Below, in pieces: positions 46,531-55,577 of a stretch of 64,000 bases of DNA; the stretch's first letter is position 1; every line of letters begins with the position of its first letter. The translations under genes were made by a program, and so were the position numbers. Origin of the DNA: Rhizomys pruinosus (lineage: Eukaryota > Chordata > Mammalia > Rodentia > Spalacidae); NCBI GenBank assembly GCA_009823505.1, contig VZQC01007982.1, positions 1,931,984 through 1,995,983 on the forward strand. Direction: 5' to 3'. The notes beneath the pieces are model-generated. The model was not told the origin of the DNA and did no database searches. It saw only the letters and a list, made by a program, of their open reading frames with translations.

Positions 46531-46673
46531 CTTTTTTTTGTTGTTGTTGTTGAGACAGGGTCTCCCTGTAGCCCCAGCTGTCCTGGAACTCCCTCTGTAG
46601 ACCAGGCTGGCCTTGAACTCACAAAGATCTGCCAGCCTCTGCCTCCCAAGTGCTAGGATTAAAGGCTGGGCGC
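46531..46673 (-). mobile_element. B1 SINE, reverse, odd 5' end
   Basis: gttgttgttgagacagggtc to ctaggattaaaggctgggcg. After aaagg it reads ctgggcgcgg instead of the usual cgtgcgccaccacgcc, so the head is rearranged or truncated. Confidence 0.85.
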
Positions 46674-47289
46674 GGATCTTTTAATGTCTCTGTGGTTTGC
46701 CTTTTGAGAATGTCATCGTTTTGGAATCATGGAGTACATAGGTGGTCATTTCAGATGAGCTTCTTTCATTTAGCAAGATGCATCTAAGTTTTCTGCATGT
46801 CTTTTCATGATTTGTGGGTTCATTTCCTTTCGTCAGTGGACAATCATTTCGTTGTATGGAATACAGTTTGCTTATCCAGTCACCTGTCAAAGGACATCGT
46901 GGCTGCGCCTAGTCTTTGGTAGTTACAAGTAACTACGAATAAAGCCACTCTAAACATCCAGTGCAGGTTTTGTGTGGCATAAGTTTTCAACTCATTTGAG
47001 TGAATACCTAGGGGTGTTCACTTTGTAAGGAAGCCACCAAGCTGCCACTCAAAGCGGTCCAACTAATTTGCATCCAGCAGCGACCAATGTGTGTTGTTGC
47101 TCTGCGGCCCTGCCGGGCTCTTGGAATGGCTAGGTGTTTTTTTTCCCCCCTCTTAATTTGAAGTATGCAGAGGCATCAAACATCTTCTTCCGCTTATATC
47201 TGTATTTTCTTTGGTGACATGTCTGTTCACACTTTGCTCATTCTTCAGTTGAGTTGCTTAATTTTTATTGAATTTGAAAAATTTTTAAT

Positions 47290-47920
47290 GTTCTGTGTGT
47301 GGGAAATCCAGCTTGAATTGCGGGCTGGATTTCCAACTAGCACCGCGTGGCCGAGAGTCTGGCTCCACCCCAGGGAGGAGCAAGCAGAATGGCATGGCCT
47401 AGGTGTATGATGCTGGATGGAGCAAGGTGTGCAGTGGCCTGGAGTTGGGGGGCTCATGATTGGTCCTGGGAGCTGACGTCATTTGGTTTATAAAAGCAAG
47501 CTGTGGCAACCAGTAAATCGGATTCCAATTAACATCATCACGGAGTTCCCGGTCGATAATTTTTTTTTAATTATTGTGCGCATACAGGCTAAGGTAGGCC
47601 CGAGTTTCGTTCGGTGGCCAGTGGACTGGAAAAAGTTTCCCTTTGCGGACCACTAACTTGGGTAGCTGGTGTTGTGAGTGAAATTCCTGTTCCGGCTCTA
47701 GGCAGGTGGGAAGTCACGGCCAAGAGTGGAACACGTGTCTCGTGGGTCAAGGCTAAGAGCCTAAGTTGGAGTTACCACTCAGGTTGGGCTGTGGGAAGCA
47801 GCCGGCTGGTCTCTGCACCAAGGGACCAGCTCCCCACAGTGTCCCCAAAGTGGGCGGCGTGTCCCATCCCCCTTAGCAGGGCCGTGTGGTCCCTGCTTGT
47901 TATAAAAAGAAAAGCTTCCT
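47290..47920 (+). promoter_or_regulatory. Probable LTR with CCAAT/CRE/TATA promoter
   Basis: About 630 bp foreign to the surrounding L1M, which stops near 47290 and resumes near 48346. It holds an inverted CCAAT box (gattggt, about 47458-47464), a perfect palindromic CRE TGACGTCA (47474-47481) and TATAAAA (47489-47495), closely stacked and in promoter order. A preceding GC-rich U3-like part starts near tgtgtgggaaatcc. No target duplication, canonical polyadenylation signal or primer-binding site was identified, so the LTR label is inferred. A non-LTR promoter insertion is possible. Confidence 0.5.
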
Positions 47921-47934
47921 ACATATGTGTACGG

Positions 47935-48341
47935 GTGTTTTGGGTGTATGTATATAAGTGCACCTGTGTGACTTGTCTGCAGAACAGAACAGGGAGTCCA
48001 CTCCCCTGGAACTGGAGCTTGGGAGGGTTGTTAGCCACCATGTGAGTGGCTAAGTACCTATGTGATCTACAAGAGAGGAAGTGCTCTTTAAAAAGAAATT
48101 TTTTAAATTTTTATTTATTTTTGTTTGTGTATGAGTGTACTGTCTGCATGTAGGTCTGTGCACCCGTGTCGTGCAATGCCGCGGAGGTCAGAAGAGGGTC
48201 TCGGGTTCTCAGCTGCAATGTGGGTGCTGGGGATTGAACCCGGGTCCTCTGCAAGATCAGTCGGCGCTCTTAACTGCTAGGCCATCCCTCCAGCCCCAAG
48301 AGAGGCAGTGCTCTTAACTGCTTCGCCATCTCTTCAGTCCC
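47935..48341 (-). mobile_element. Older B2 SINE, reverse, split by a younger B2
   Basis: The left part (to 48088) has ataagtgcacctgtgtgact, tcccctggaactggagcttg and aagagaggaagtgctctt. The right part (48298-48341) repeats aagagaggcagtgctctt and ends catctcttcagtccc. Confidence 0.75.
48089..48297 (-). mobile_element. B2 SINE inserted into a B2, reverse
   Basis: gtgtactgtctgcatgtagg, cgcggaggtcagaagagggt, then a direct jump to cgggttctcagctgcaatgt, so about 45 bp including the duplicated 17-nt motif is deleted. Target duplication aagagagg(a/c)agtgctctt lies at 48071-48088 and 48298-48315. Confidence 0.9.
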
Positions 48342-48574
48342 ATTACCATTGAACTTTAGGAGTCTTTTTATATTCTAGACACAGGGCCTTTACTAAATAT
48401 GTATTTCCTGAATATAGTCTACTCATCTGTGTCTTAACTGTTCATTCTCTTACTAGTATCTTTTGCACAATGGTAGTTTTTGATTTTAGTCAAGTCTAAC
48501 TTGAAAGCTTTTCTGTTCACTCTCCAAACCCAAGCTCATAAATATTTTCTTCTATGTTATGTTCTAGAAGTTTA

Positions 48575-49310
48575 TTTATGTGTGTGTGTGTGTGTGCATG
48601 CTTGTGTATATGTTCATGTGTGTGCAGGCATGGGTATTATTCATGCACGTAAGCATTTGTGTGTGCCATGTATGACTATGTGTTTGTATGCATGTATATG
48701 TGTTCATGTGCAAGTATGCATGGGTATGTGTTTATTTGTGTATGTATAGGTATTATGCATTTATTTGCATGCATATTAATGTGTATTATGCATGTGAATA
48801 TGTTCATGGATGTGCATGCTTAGGTGTTATTTATGCACACATGTATTTGTGTGTGCCATGCATGTCTGTCTGCATGCATGTGTATGTATGTATATGTGTT
48901 TGTATGTGTATACATAGATACTCTCCATATGCATTTGCGTGTACATTTGTGTGTGTATGCACATGTATGTGTTCATATGTGTATGTGTTCATGTGTGTAT
49001 GCATGGGTTAAATTTGTGCACATATGCATTTGTGTATGCATGATTGTCTATGTGTGTCTGTGTACTTATGTTTTCATGTGTGTATGCGTGTGCATGTGTT
49101 CATGTATCTATGCATTGGTATTTTCCATCTCTGTGTGCATTTGTATGTACATTCATGTGTATATGTTCATGTGTGAATGCATGCACATTATTCATGCACA
49201 TATGCATTCATGTATGCATGGATGTCTATGTGTTTGTGTGCATGTGTATGTGTTCATATGCATGTATAGATAGGTGTGTATTTGAGTGTGTGAGTATGTG
49301 TGCTTGTGGG
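48575..49310. repeat. Degenerate TGTGTATGCATG minisatellite
   Basis: About 735 bp of TG/CATG-rich sequence. A longer module, (t)tcatgcac near atttgtgt-gccatg-tctatgtg, recurs at about 48641, 48831, 49013 and 49191, spaced 190, 182 and 178 bp. It is open in several frames only because of base composition. Confidence 0.85.
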
Positions 49311-49371
49311 GACCAAAGGTTAATCTCAGGTGTTTTCCTCAGTTTTTCTTCACTTTCTTTTTTTTGGAAAA

Positions 49372-49598
49372 AATTTACAAATTCATTTATTTTTATTTTA
49401 TATGTTTGAGTGTTATGCCTGCATGTGCGTAAGTGCAACTGTGTCCTGCAGTGCCCACAGAGGACAGAGAAGGCATTGGATCCCCTGGCACTGAAGTTAC
49501 AGATGGGTGTTAGCAGCCATGTAGGTGCTGAGATTCAAACCCAGGTCCTCTGCAAGAGCAGTCAGTATTCTTAACCACTGAGCCATCTCTTCAGCTCC
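49372..49598 (-). mobile_element. B2 SINE, reverse
   Basis: atatgtttgagtgttatgcc, attggatcccctggcactga and gccatctcttcagctcc. Confidence 0.87.
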
Positions 49599-49599
49599 C

Positions 49600-49822
49600 T
49601 CCACTCTCATTTTAAGACAGGATCTCTCACTCTTACCTGAAGCTCACTGTTTAGCTTGGCTTCTGCGCAGCAGGCCTTAGGGATCTACAGGCTCCACCTT
49701 GCCAGCGCTGGGACTACATCTTGTGCCACCGTGTCAGCTTTTTCCCGTGACTCTGGAGATTGAATGGAGGCTCTGTGCTTTCATGGCAAGTACTGCACAC
49801 ACCAAGCCATCTCTCTAGCTTT
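49600..49822 (-). mobile_element. B4-type SINE, reverse
   Basis: B1-like complement (ttttaagacaggatctctca to cttgtgccaccgtgtcagct) followed by an ID-like complement (ctctggagattgaatggagg to caagccatctctctagc). Confidence 0.65.
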
Positions 49823-50554
49823 GGAAGTTTTATGGTTTTACATTTAGGCTTATGATCTATTTTGAGTTCATTTTTAATGAAAAGTAGAAACCCAACATTT
49901 AGATGATTTTTTGGCATAAAGATGTCTCATTGTTCCACCGCTATTTGTTAAACGACTATCATTTTGTCATTGACTTTCCTTGCTGCTTTCTTAATGATAA
50001 GTGGTATGTATTGTGTGGATCTAGTGTAGATTTTGTTTTGTCCCTTGATCTGTCTGTTTTCCCTCAGGCCTACTCTATCTTGACTATCGACTCTTCATTG
50101 TCACCTTCAAGTCAGCTAGCATAAAATTTTGGCTTTGTTCTTGTTTAGTGTGTGATTATTATTATTTGCCTTTGTATTCCACCTTCAAAATAACTCAGTA
50201 GGATTTTTGCCTAGGATTGCATCCAGTCTATGGATCTGTATTCTGAGTTGTGGGAAATTGGGAGTTTGCCCATCTGTGTAATTACAATATATCTCTATTC
50301 AGGTCTTTGATTTTCTCATATGGGTTTCCTCATATATTCTGTATATATTTTGCTAGAATTGTACCTATTTAGTTATCACTCATGTGGATAATATTGTGTT
50401 TCGAATTTTACATTCTAATTGTTTATTGGTGGGTATATCTGAAAGAAGTAAACTTGTGTATAGTAACCTTGTACCCTGCTACCCTGATATAATTGCTTAT
50501 TGGTTGCAGGAGGGATGGGGGGGGCAATTCTTTTGTGATATTTATCTATTTATT

Positions 50555-50570
50555 AATTTTGCATGTACCT

Positions 50571-50611
<41 letters not shown>

Positions 50612-50778
50612 TGTCTGTCTGTCTGTCTGTCTGTCCCAGCTGCATATATGGAGGTCAGATGGCCACATGTGGGACTTGGTTCTCTTCTTCTACTTTGTGG
50701 GTCATACATAGGGATTGAATTCAGGTTGTCAGGCTTCACAGCAAATCCAGTTACCTTTTCAGCCATCTTGTCAGCCCC
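50555..50778 (-). mobile_element. B3 SINE, reverse
   Basis: gcatatatggaggtcagatg, cttggttctcttcttctact, attgaattcaggttgtcagg and ttcagccatcttgtcagccc match the complement of B3. The tail side has expanded into TG and TCTG repeats. Confidence 0.8.
50571..50636. repeat. (TG)n(TCTG)n compound microsatellite
   Basis: About 20 TG units followed by about 6 TCTG units in the B3 tail. Confidence 0.95.
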
Positions 50779-50947
50779 TGGGTGAGGGTGTTTTAAAAAG
50801 ATTTTCAACATAAACAAACATGGAATCTGCAAACACCCACAATTTTTACTTCTTTTCTCTATTGGTTTAAATTTTGCATCTTATTGTATTAGTTTTACCA
50901 GATAATTGATTTTAAGCCTTTTTCCTTCTCAAATATAAACATTCAGT

Positions 50948-51025
50948 ATTTTTTTTCCTTTTTTTTGAGACAGGTTTCTAAGGTAGTCGAGGCTAGTTTT
51001 GAACTTGCTGTATACCCAGGACTGA
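50948..51025 (-). mobile_element. B1 fragment, reverse
   Basis: ttttttgagacaggtttcta to cttgctgtatacccagg. Only about half of a B1 is present. Confidence 0.6.
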
Positions 51026-51049
51026 ATAGAATGGTAAGAGAACTTCTTT

Positions 51050-51198
51050 TCCTCATGGAGAATATTGAGAAAGACTGAGAAAGAGATGAAAAGCATGTTT
51101 GGCAGAATGCATGAGCTCTGGTGGGGTGGGAGAATGGGGGGGCATGGGTCTAGATTTGATAAAAAACTAAATTAATTAATTAAAAATATAAATAAAAA
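51050..51198 (+). mobile_element. Tiny L1 3'-tail insertion (149 bp)
   Basis: gagaatattgagaaagactg, atgcatgagctctggtgggg, tctagatttgataaaaaact and an A-rich tail. Target duplication aagagaacttcttt lies at 51036-51049 and 51199-51212. It covers almost exactly the same L1 segment as 33119-33253. Confidence 0.85.
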
Positions 51199-52235
51199 AA
51201 GAGAACTTCTTTCCTTGTTCCTGACCTTTGGGGAAAATCAACTAGTTTCTCATTATTAAGTATAATACTAGCTGTTGCAGTGTGTGGACTTTCTATATCC
51301 AGGTGAAGAAGTTTTTCTTTTTCTAGTTTAATAATTTTTTAAAAAAATCATAAAGAGTGGATGTTGGATTTTTGTTAGATTTTTCCATCTATCGACATGA
51401 ACATTTTTTTTAGCTTGTTGATGTCATGGATTATGTGAATTGACTTTAAAATTTTGTTATCAGTGTTGCCTACCTGGAATGGATCTCACTGGGTCCTGAT
51501 GTGAATTCTTTTTCTTTGTAGTTGGATTTGATTTGCAATATTTTGCCAAGGACATTGTATCTCTCTACATTCATGAGTAATATGGTGTATAGTTGTTCTT
51601 TTTTGTAATGTTTCTCTCTGGTTCTGATGTCAGGGCAGTGGCGAGCTCATAGGATGAGTTGTGAGGTGCTCTGTCTTATTCCATTTCCTAGAAGGAATTA
51701 TAGAGAGTTGGGATCATTTCTTTCTTCAGTACATAGTAGAAGTTACTAATGACACCACGTGAACCTGGAGCTTCCTTTGTAGACAGCTAGCAATTACTAG
51801 TTTAATTTCTTCCTATTTATACAATCTTCTTTCTCCATGTGTGAATTTAGTTTTGTACCTGTTAAGGAATAAGCCCACTTTATTTATGGCATCAAACATT
51901 GTAGGCACGAGTTTGCTCATAATATTCCTTAATTATGTTTTAACACTCCTCGGGCCAGTAGATAAGTTTTCTATATCATTTTCAATATGAGAAATTTGTT
52001 GCCTGACTTCCTTTTTTTTTATATGACAGGCTAAGCTTTTGGTTTTGCTAATTTCTCATATTGATTTTCTGCTTTCTGTTTCTTTAATTCCTGTTCTTAT
52101 TTTACAGTTTCTTTGATTAGGCTTCTTTAGGTTTGTGTTATTCTCTTCAGTTTGCTAAGGTGGAAATTCAGATGACTCAGTTTAAGTCTTTTTTCTCTCA
52201 TATGCACTCAATGAGTTTTTGGGTGTGTGTTTTGC

Positions 52236-52384
52236 GTGTTTAAAAAAATTTTTTTTTATGGATAGGGTCTCAGGTAGCTTGGCCTGGCTTCAGACTTGCT
52301 ATCCCACTTCAAGGCCCACCTTGACTTCCTGGTCTTTCTGCTCCCAAATGGGAGGGATTATAGGCATGGCACCTGCTATCCCTC
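52236..52384 (-). mobile_element. Old B1 SINE, reverse
   Basis: ggatagggtctcaggtagct, ctgctcccaaatgggaggga and ttataggcatggcacctgct. Confidence 0.65.
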
Positions 52385-52500
52385 TAGACTAATTCAGTGT
52401 TAAACATTTTCCTTATCACCATACTTTTGATGCATCTGCAAACTCTGATAAGTTATATTTTCATTTGGGTCTAGTTTAAAATAATGTATCTTTTTAAATC

Positions 52501-52837
52501 TAATTTTAAGAATGTATCATGGGAAAAATTCAGGCAATCTTGCATGCACAGAAAGTATGAACAAAAAGGAAGCCAGTGAATATTTAGTCACCAAATATTC
52601 ATGTTTTGAGTTATGGAAAACTCAGCCTGTCCTGCTGGTGAATGGGAACAAAGGACTTAGAAGTACAGTGCTCATGGGTCTTAGTTTTAAGTATCAGGAG
52701 CCAAATCTTGTTAACTTTAAGGACAAATGAATTTATTGAAATTAATATGGGGCAGCTCAGAATATCTTCAGAAGGCCGGCAAGAGTCACATTATGGACTG
52801 CAAACCTGGGAACAACTTTCCAAGTCCTGCAATAAAA
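52501..52837. other. Unassigned single-copy DNA
   Basis: No gene is recognised. A plus frame of 72 codons (52512-52730) has no identifiable domain. Confidence 0.35.
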
Positions 52838-52850
52838 CTAAGGCAGCCAG

Positions 52851-53080
52851 GAGCTGGAGAGTTGGCTCAGTGATTGGGAGTGCTGGCTGCTCTTGTAGAG
52901 GACTAGGTTTGATTCCCAGCACCTACATGGTGGCTTAACAACCATCTATAACTCCAGTTCTAGGGGATCTGATGCCCTCTTCTGACCTCTGAGGGCATTG
53001 CACTCATGAGTGCACTTATACATATGCAGGCAATACACTCATATATATCAAAGAAAGATAATAAATAAAATATTAAAAAG
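52851..53080 (+). mobile_element. B2 SINE (older)
   Basis: gagctggagagttggctcag, ggtttgattcccagcaccta and gccctcttctgacctctgag. Target duplication ctaaggcag(c/t)cag lies at 52838-52850 and 53081-53093. It lacks the 17-nt duplication. Confidence 0.9.
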
Positions 53081-53095
53081 CTAAGGCAGTCAGTA

Positions 53096-53180
53096 TGTAT
53101 AAGGCCCTGGCTTTGATTCCCCAGCACTGCTGAAACAACAAAACAAAACTACCAAACAATAAACAAAGAAAAATAAAAAC
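53096..53180 (+). mobile_element. ID-like SINE fragment
   Basis: aaggccctggctttgattcc followed by ccagcactg and an A-rich tail. Only the 3' half of an ID element is present. Confidence 0.45.
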
Positions 53181-53723
53181 AAAAGCGAAATCTAAGGGCA
53201 ATGAAGCCACTGTGGCTGTCCCCAGGTAGCGTCCCAGAGGGTTGCCTTCTGACACCACCAACTCTGGATGCTGTCCAGAAGCTAGATGTAGTGAGTGGCT
53301 GCCTCACACAGCACAGTGAGTTCTCATCCCTGTTTCGAATACACAGTCTCGGATGGTTCAGAGGGGTTATTTCCACAGACTAACTGTATCTGCTGTACTG
53401 GGAACCAAAGAGGTAAGAGACCTTCACCTTGAGATGATCAGAGATGAAGTCTAGACCTCAGCCGGGTTAGCCTGTGCACATGCACACTTCTTTACCCTGT
53501 GAGCTTGCAATGTGCATGAGGGTGAAAGATGAGAGCTTCTGAGGGCTAGGACATTCTCTAGCCTGGGTGTGGTTGGCATAGTGCCCAGCAATAGTTGCAC
53601 CCTAGGCATAGATTGGACACTCAGCATTTAGAGCAAATACAGGAACTAACCTTTTTCAAATTCAAGGCCTTGGCTTTTCAATACCTGCCTACCTCCTGAT
53701 GAGAATGTAATGTATTTAGGGAC
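53181..53723. other. Unassigned single-copy DNA
   Basis: No gene or repeat family is recognised. Confidence 0.35.
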
Positions 53724-53942
53724 ATAAAATTATTATTTTTAATTTTATGTGTATGAGTATGTTGCTTGCATGTAAGTATGCTCTTGTCATACAATGCCCA
53801 TGGAGGTCAGAAAAGGGTGCCGGATTCCTCCAGAACTGGAGTTATGGATGGTTGTTAGCCACCATGTTGGTGCTGGGAATTGAACATGGGGTCTCTGTAA
53901 GCGCAGCCAGTGCTTTTAACCACTGAGTCATCTATCTAGCCC
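53724..53942 (-). mobile_element. B2 SINE, reverse (older)
   Basis: ttttatgtgtatgagtatgt, ggattcctccagaactggag and gtcatctatctagcccc. It lacks the 17-nt duplication. Confidence 0.87.
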
Positions 53943-54825
53943 CAATTTTTCTAGGGACTTTTGTCTGCTTTGTTTAATGATGTGACACCCGCAGCAAGAA
54001 CAGGTAAGTATGGGCCGTTGCTGAATAGTTGTTGAATAAATGAACGAGTGAACAAATATCTGTACTATATCTGAGTATCCCCAGCCTGGACCCTTATTTC
54101 TATGTTCAAGCAGGAGTTTCTTCCTAACTTAGTTTTACCTTTCTTCAACTTCAATGAAGAGTGTTCAAAAAAAGCACCCAGCTGTCTAGACAGCTTCGAT
54201 CCTTGCTTCTCTGGGTGTTGCGATCGGGGCCTGCAGGGTTCTCTGAAAGGAAGCCGGCTCCAAACCCCACCACGGCACTTCCAGCCCAGCACCCAGCTGT
54301 TTCTTTGCTGTCTTAACTGCACTTCTCTTTCCAGCTTTGGTTCTGATTTTTCCCTTGCTCAGCTGGGCTTCTGCAGAACTAGTCTAAGTACCTCAGTATC
54401 TACCTTCTAGTGACAGTAATCAGCCTATAAAAGAATTTCTATCTGACTTACCCCAGTGTCCTATACAAAAGTCATGTCCTGACCACAGAGACCACAGATA
54501 AAGCCTGTGGGCCCTGGAAAGGACTTTAGAAGCCATCTATGCTTGCTTCTTCTGAGGCAGCTTTTATACCCGCTGTCTCTCTACCTGCCCAGTGCCTCCT
54601 CTTGATCTTCCATTTGTTGTTGAAGACCTTAGGATAAAATTCACCTCTTCTCATAGGTTCATCCCCAAGGATGCCATCCTGCAGCCCCAGGAACCCTGCA
54701 TCCTAAGACCACGTTATACCACTCTGCTTGTTACCTGCCACTAGTTCATATACACATTTATTCATTGATTTATCACACAAGTAGAAGAGAAATTCCTGTC
54801 ATGTATCAGGAACTCAAGAAATTTG
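53943..54825. other. Unassigned single-copy DNA
   Basis: No gene is recognised. Frames at 54.07-54.41 kb overlap on opposite strands and lack features. Confidence 0.35.
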
Positions 54826-54904
54826 TATGTGTATGTGTGCTGTGTATGTCTGTGGGTGCATGTGTGTGTGTGTGTGTGTGTGTATACAGATATCTTATGT
54901 ATAT
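54826..54904. repeat. (TG)n microsatellite
   Basis: tgtgtatg and gtgtgt units at the tail side of the following SINE. Confidence 0.85.
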
Positions 54905-55182
54905 GTTTGTGTATATACATGTGGAGGGCAGAAGCTGTTGGGCATTTCTCTAGATTGTTCTCCAGTGTGTTTTACTGAGGCAGTGTCTCTTGCTGAAGCT
55001 GGAGCTCACTGATTTGGCTAGCCCAGCTAGCCAGCTTGTTCTGGGGATTCCCCTCTGTCTGACTCCCAAATGTGCAGATTATAGGTAGGCCACCATGCCC
55101 GCCTGGGTTTTCATGTGGTGCTTGAGATCCGAACTCCTGTCTTCATGCAAGCACTTTCTCACTGAGCCATCTCCGAAGCCCT
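54905..55182 (-). mobile_element. B4/ID_B1-type SINE, reverse
   Basis: catgtggagggcagaagctg, gaagctggagctcactgatt, taggccaccatgcccgcctg, then an ID-like complement cttgagatccgaactcctgt to tgagccatctccgaagccc. Confidence 0.6.
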
Positions 55183-55441
55183 CAACAATACTTGTTAAGT
55201 GAGTGAATCCAGTTCAGGGGTAGAGAAGTAAAATGACCGTAACGAGGTGACTATCTCACTGGAGGAAGAGCAGAAGTAACTCGTGGCTCCTGACTCTTGT
55301 TTAGCCTTTTCCTACCTCGCCAATTTCCATAGTGATGATGATAAAACATACAAACATTTCTTAAGTCCACAGTATGTGTCATTCTCTATGTTGGCTGCTG
55401 TGTACATCTCAGTCTTAATTACAAAGTTGGTGGAGTTTATG
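55183..55441. other. Unassigned single-copy DNA
   Basis: No gene or repeat is recognised. Confidence 0.3.
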
Positions 55442-55577
55442 TTTTTGTAAACAATGACACAGTGCCTCAGGGATGCTGGTGAGTTGCTAGGCATCACGGT
55501 GCCACCGGCTTTTTGTAAACAATGACACAGTGCCTCAAGGATGCTGGTGAGTTGCTAGGCATCACGGTGCCACCGGC
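55442..55577. repeat. 68-bp tandem duplication
   Basis: tttttgtaaacaatgacaca to gcatcacggtgccaccggc occurs twice back to back (55442-55509 and 55510-55577). The only difference seen is g at 55470 against a at 55538. Confidence 0.95.

Larger units (their letters stand above)
46205..52500 (-). mobile_element. Ancient L1M-type LINE-1, reverse, heavily interrupted
   Basis: The plus strand follows, in order, the antisense of an old mammalian L1: 3' region (tttagatttacagaactgag, attaatgaacagatattatt), ORF2 C-terminus (cttttcatgatttgtgggtt, aataaagccactctaaacat), then further ORF2 to ctaaggtggaaattcagatg near 52.16 kb. At about 50814-50830 the complement encodes FADSM, so the second catalytic aspartate is lost. 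Interruptions are two or more B1s, B2s, B3, B4, a minisatellite, an LTR-like block and a short L1 tail. It is the oldest large element in the window. Confidence 0.85.

Noticed and set aside
47614..48045. 143-codon plus frame downstream of the TATA/CRE cluster
   Set aside because: It runs from the LTR-like block into a reverse B2, so it is a chance fusion frame. The first part shows no viral or cellular domain.
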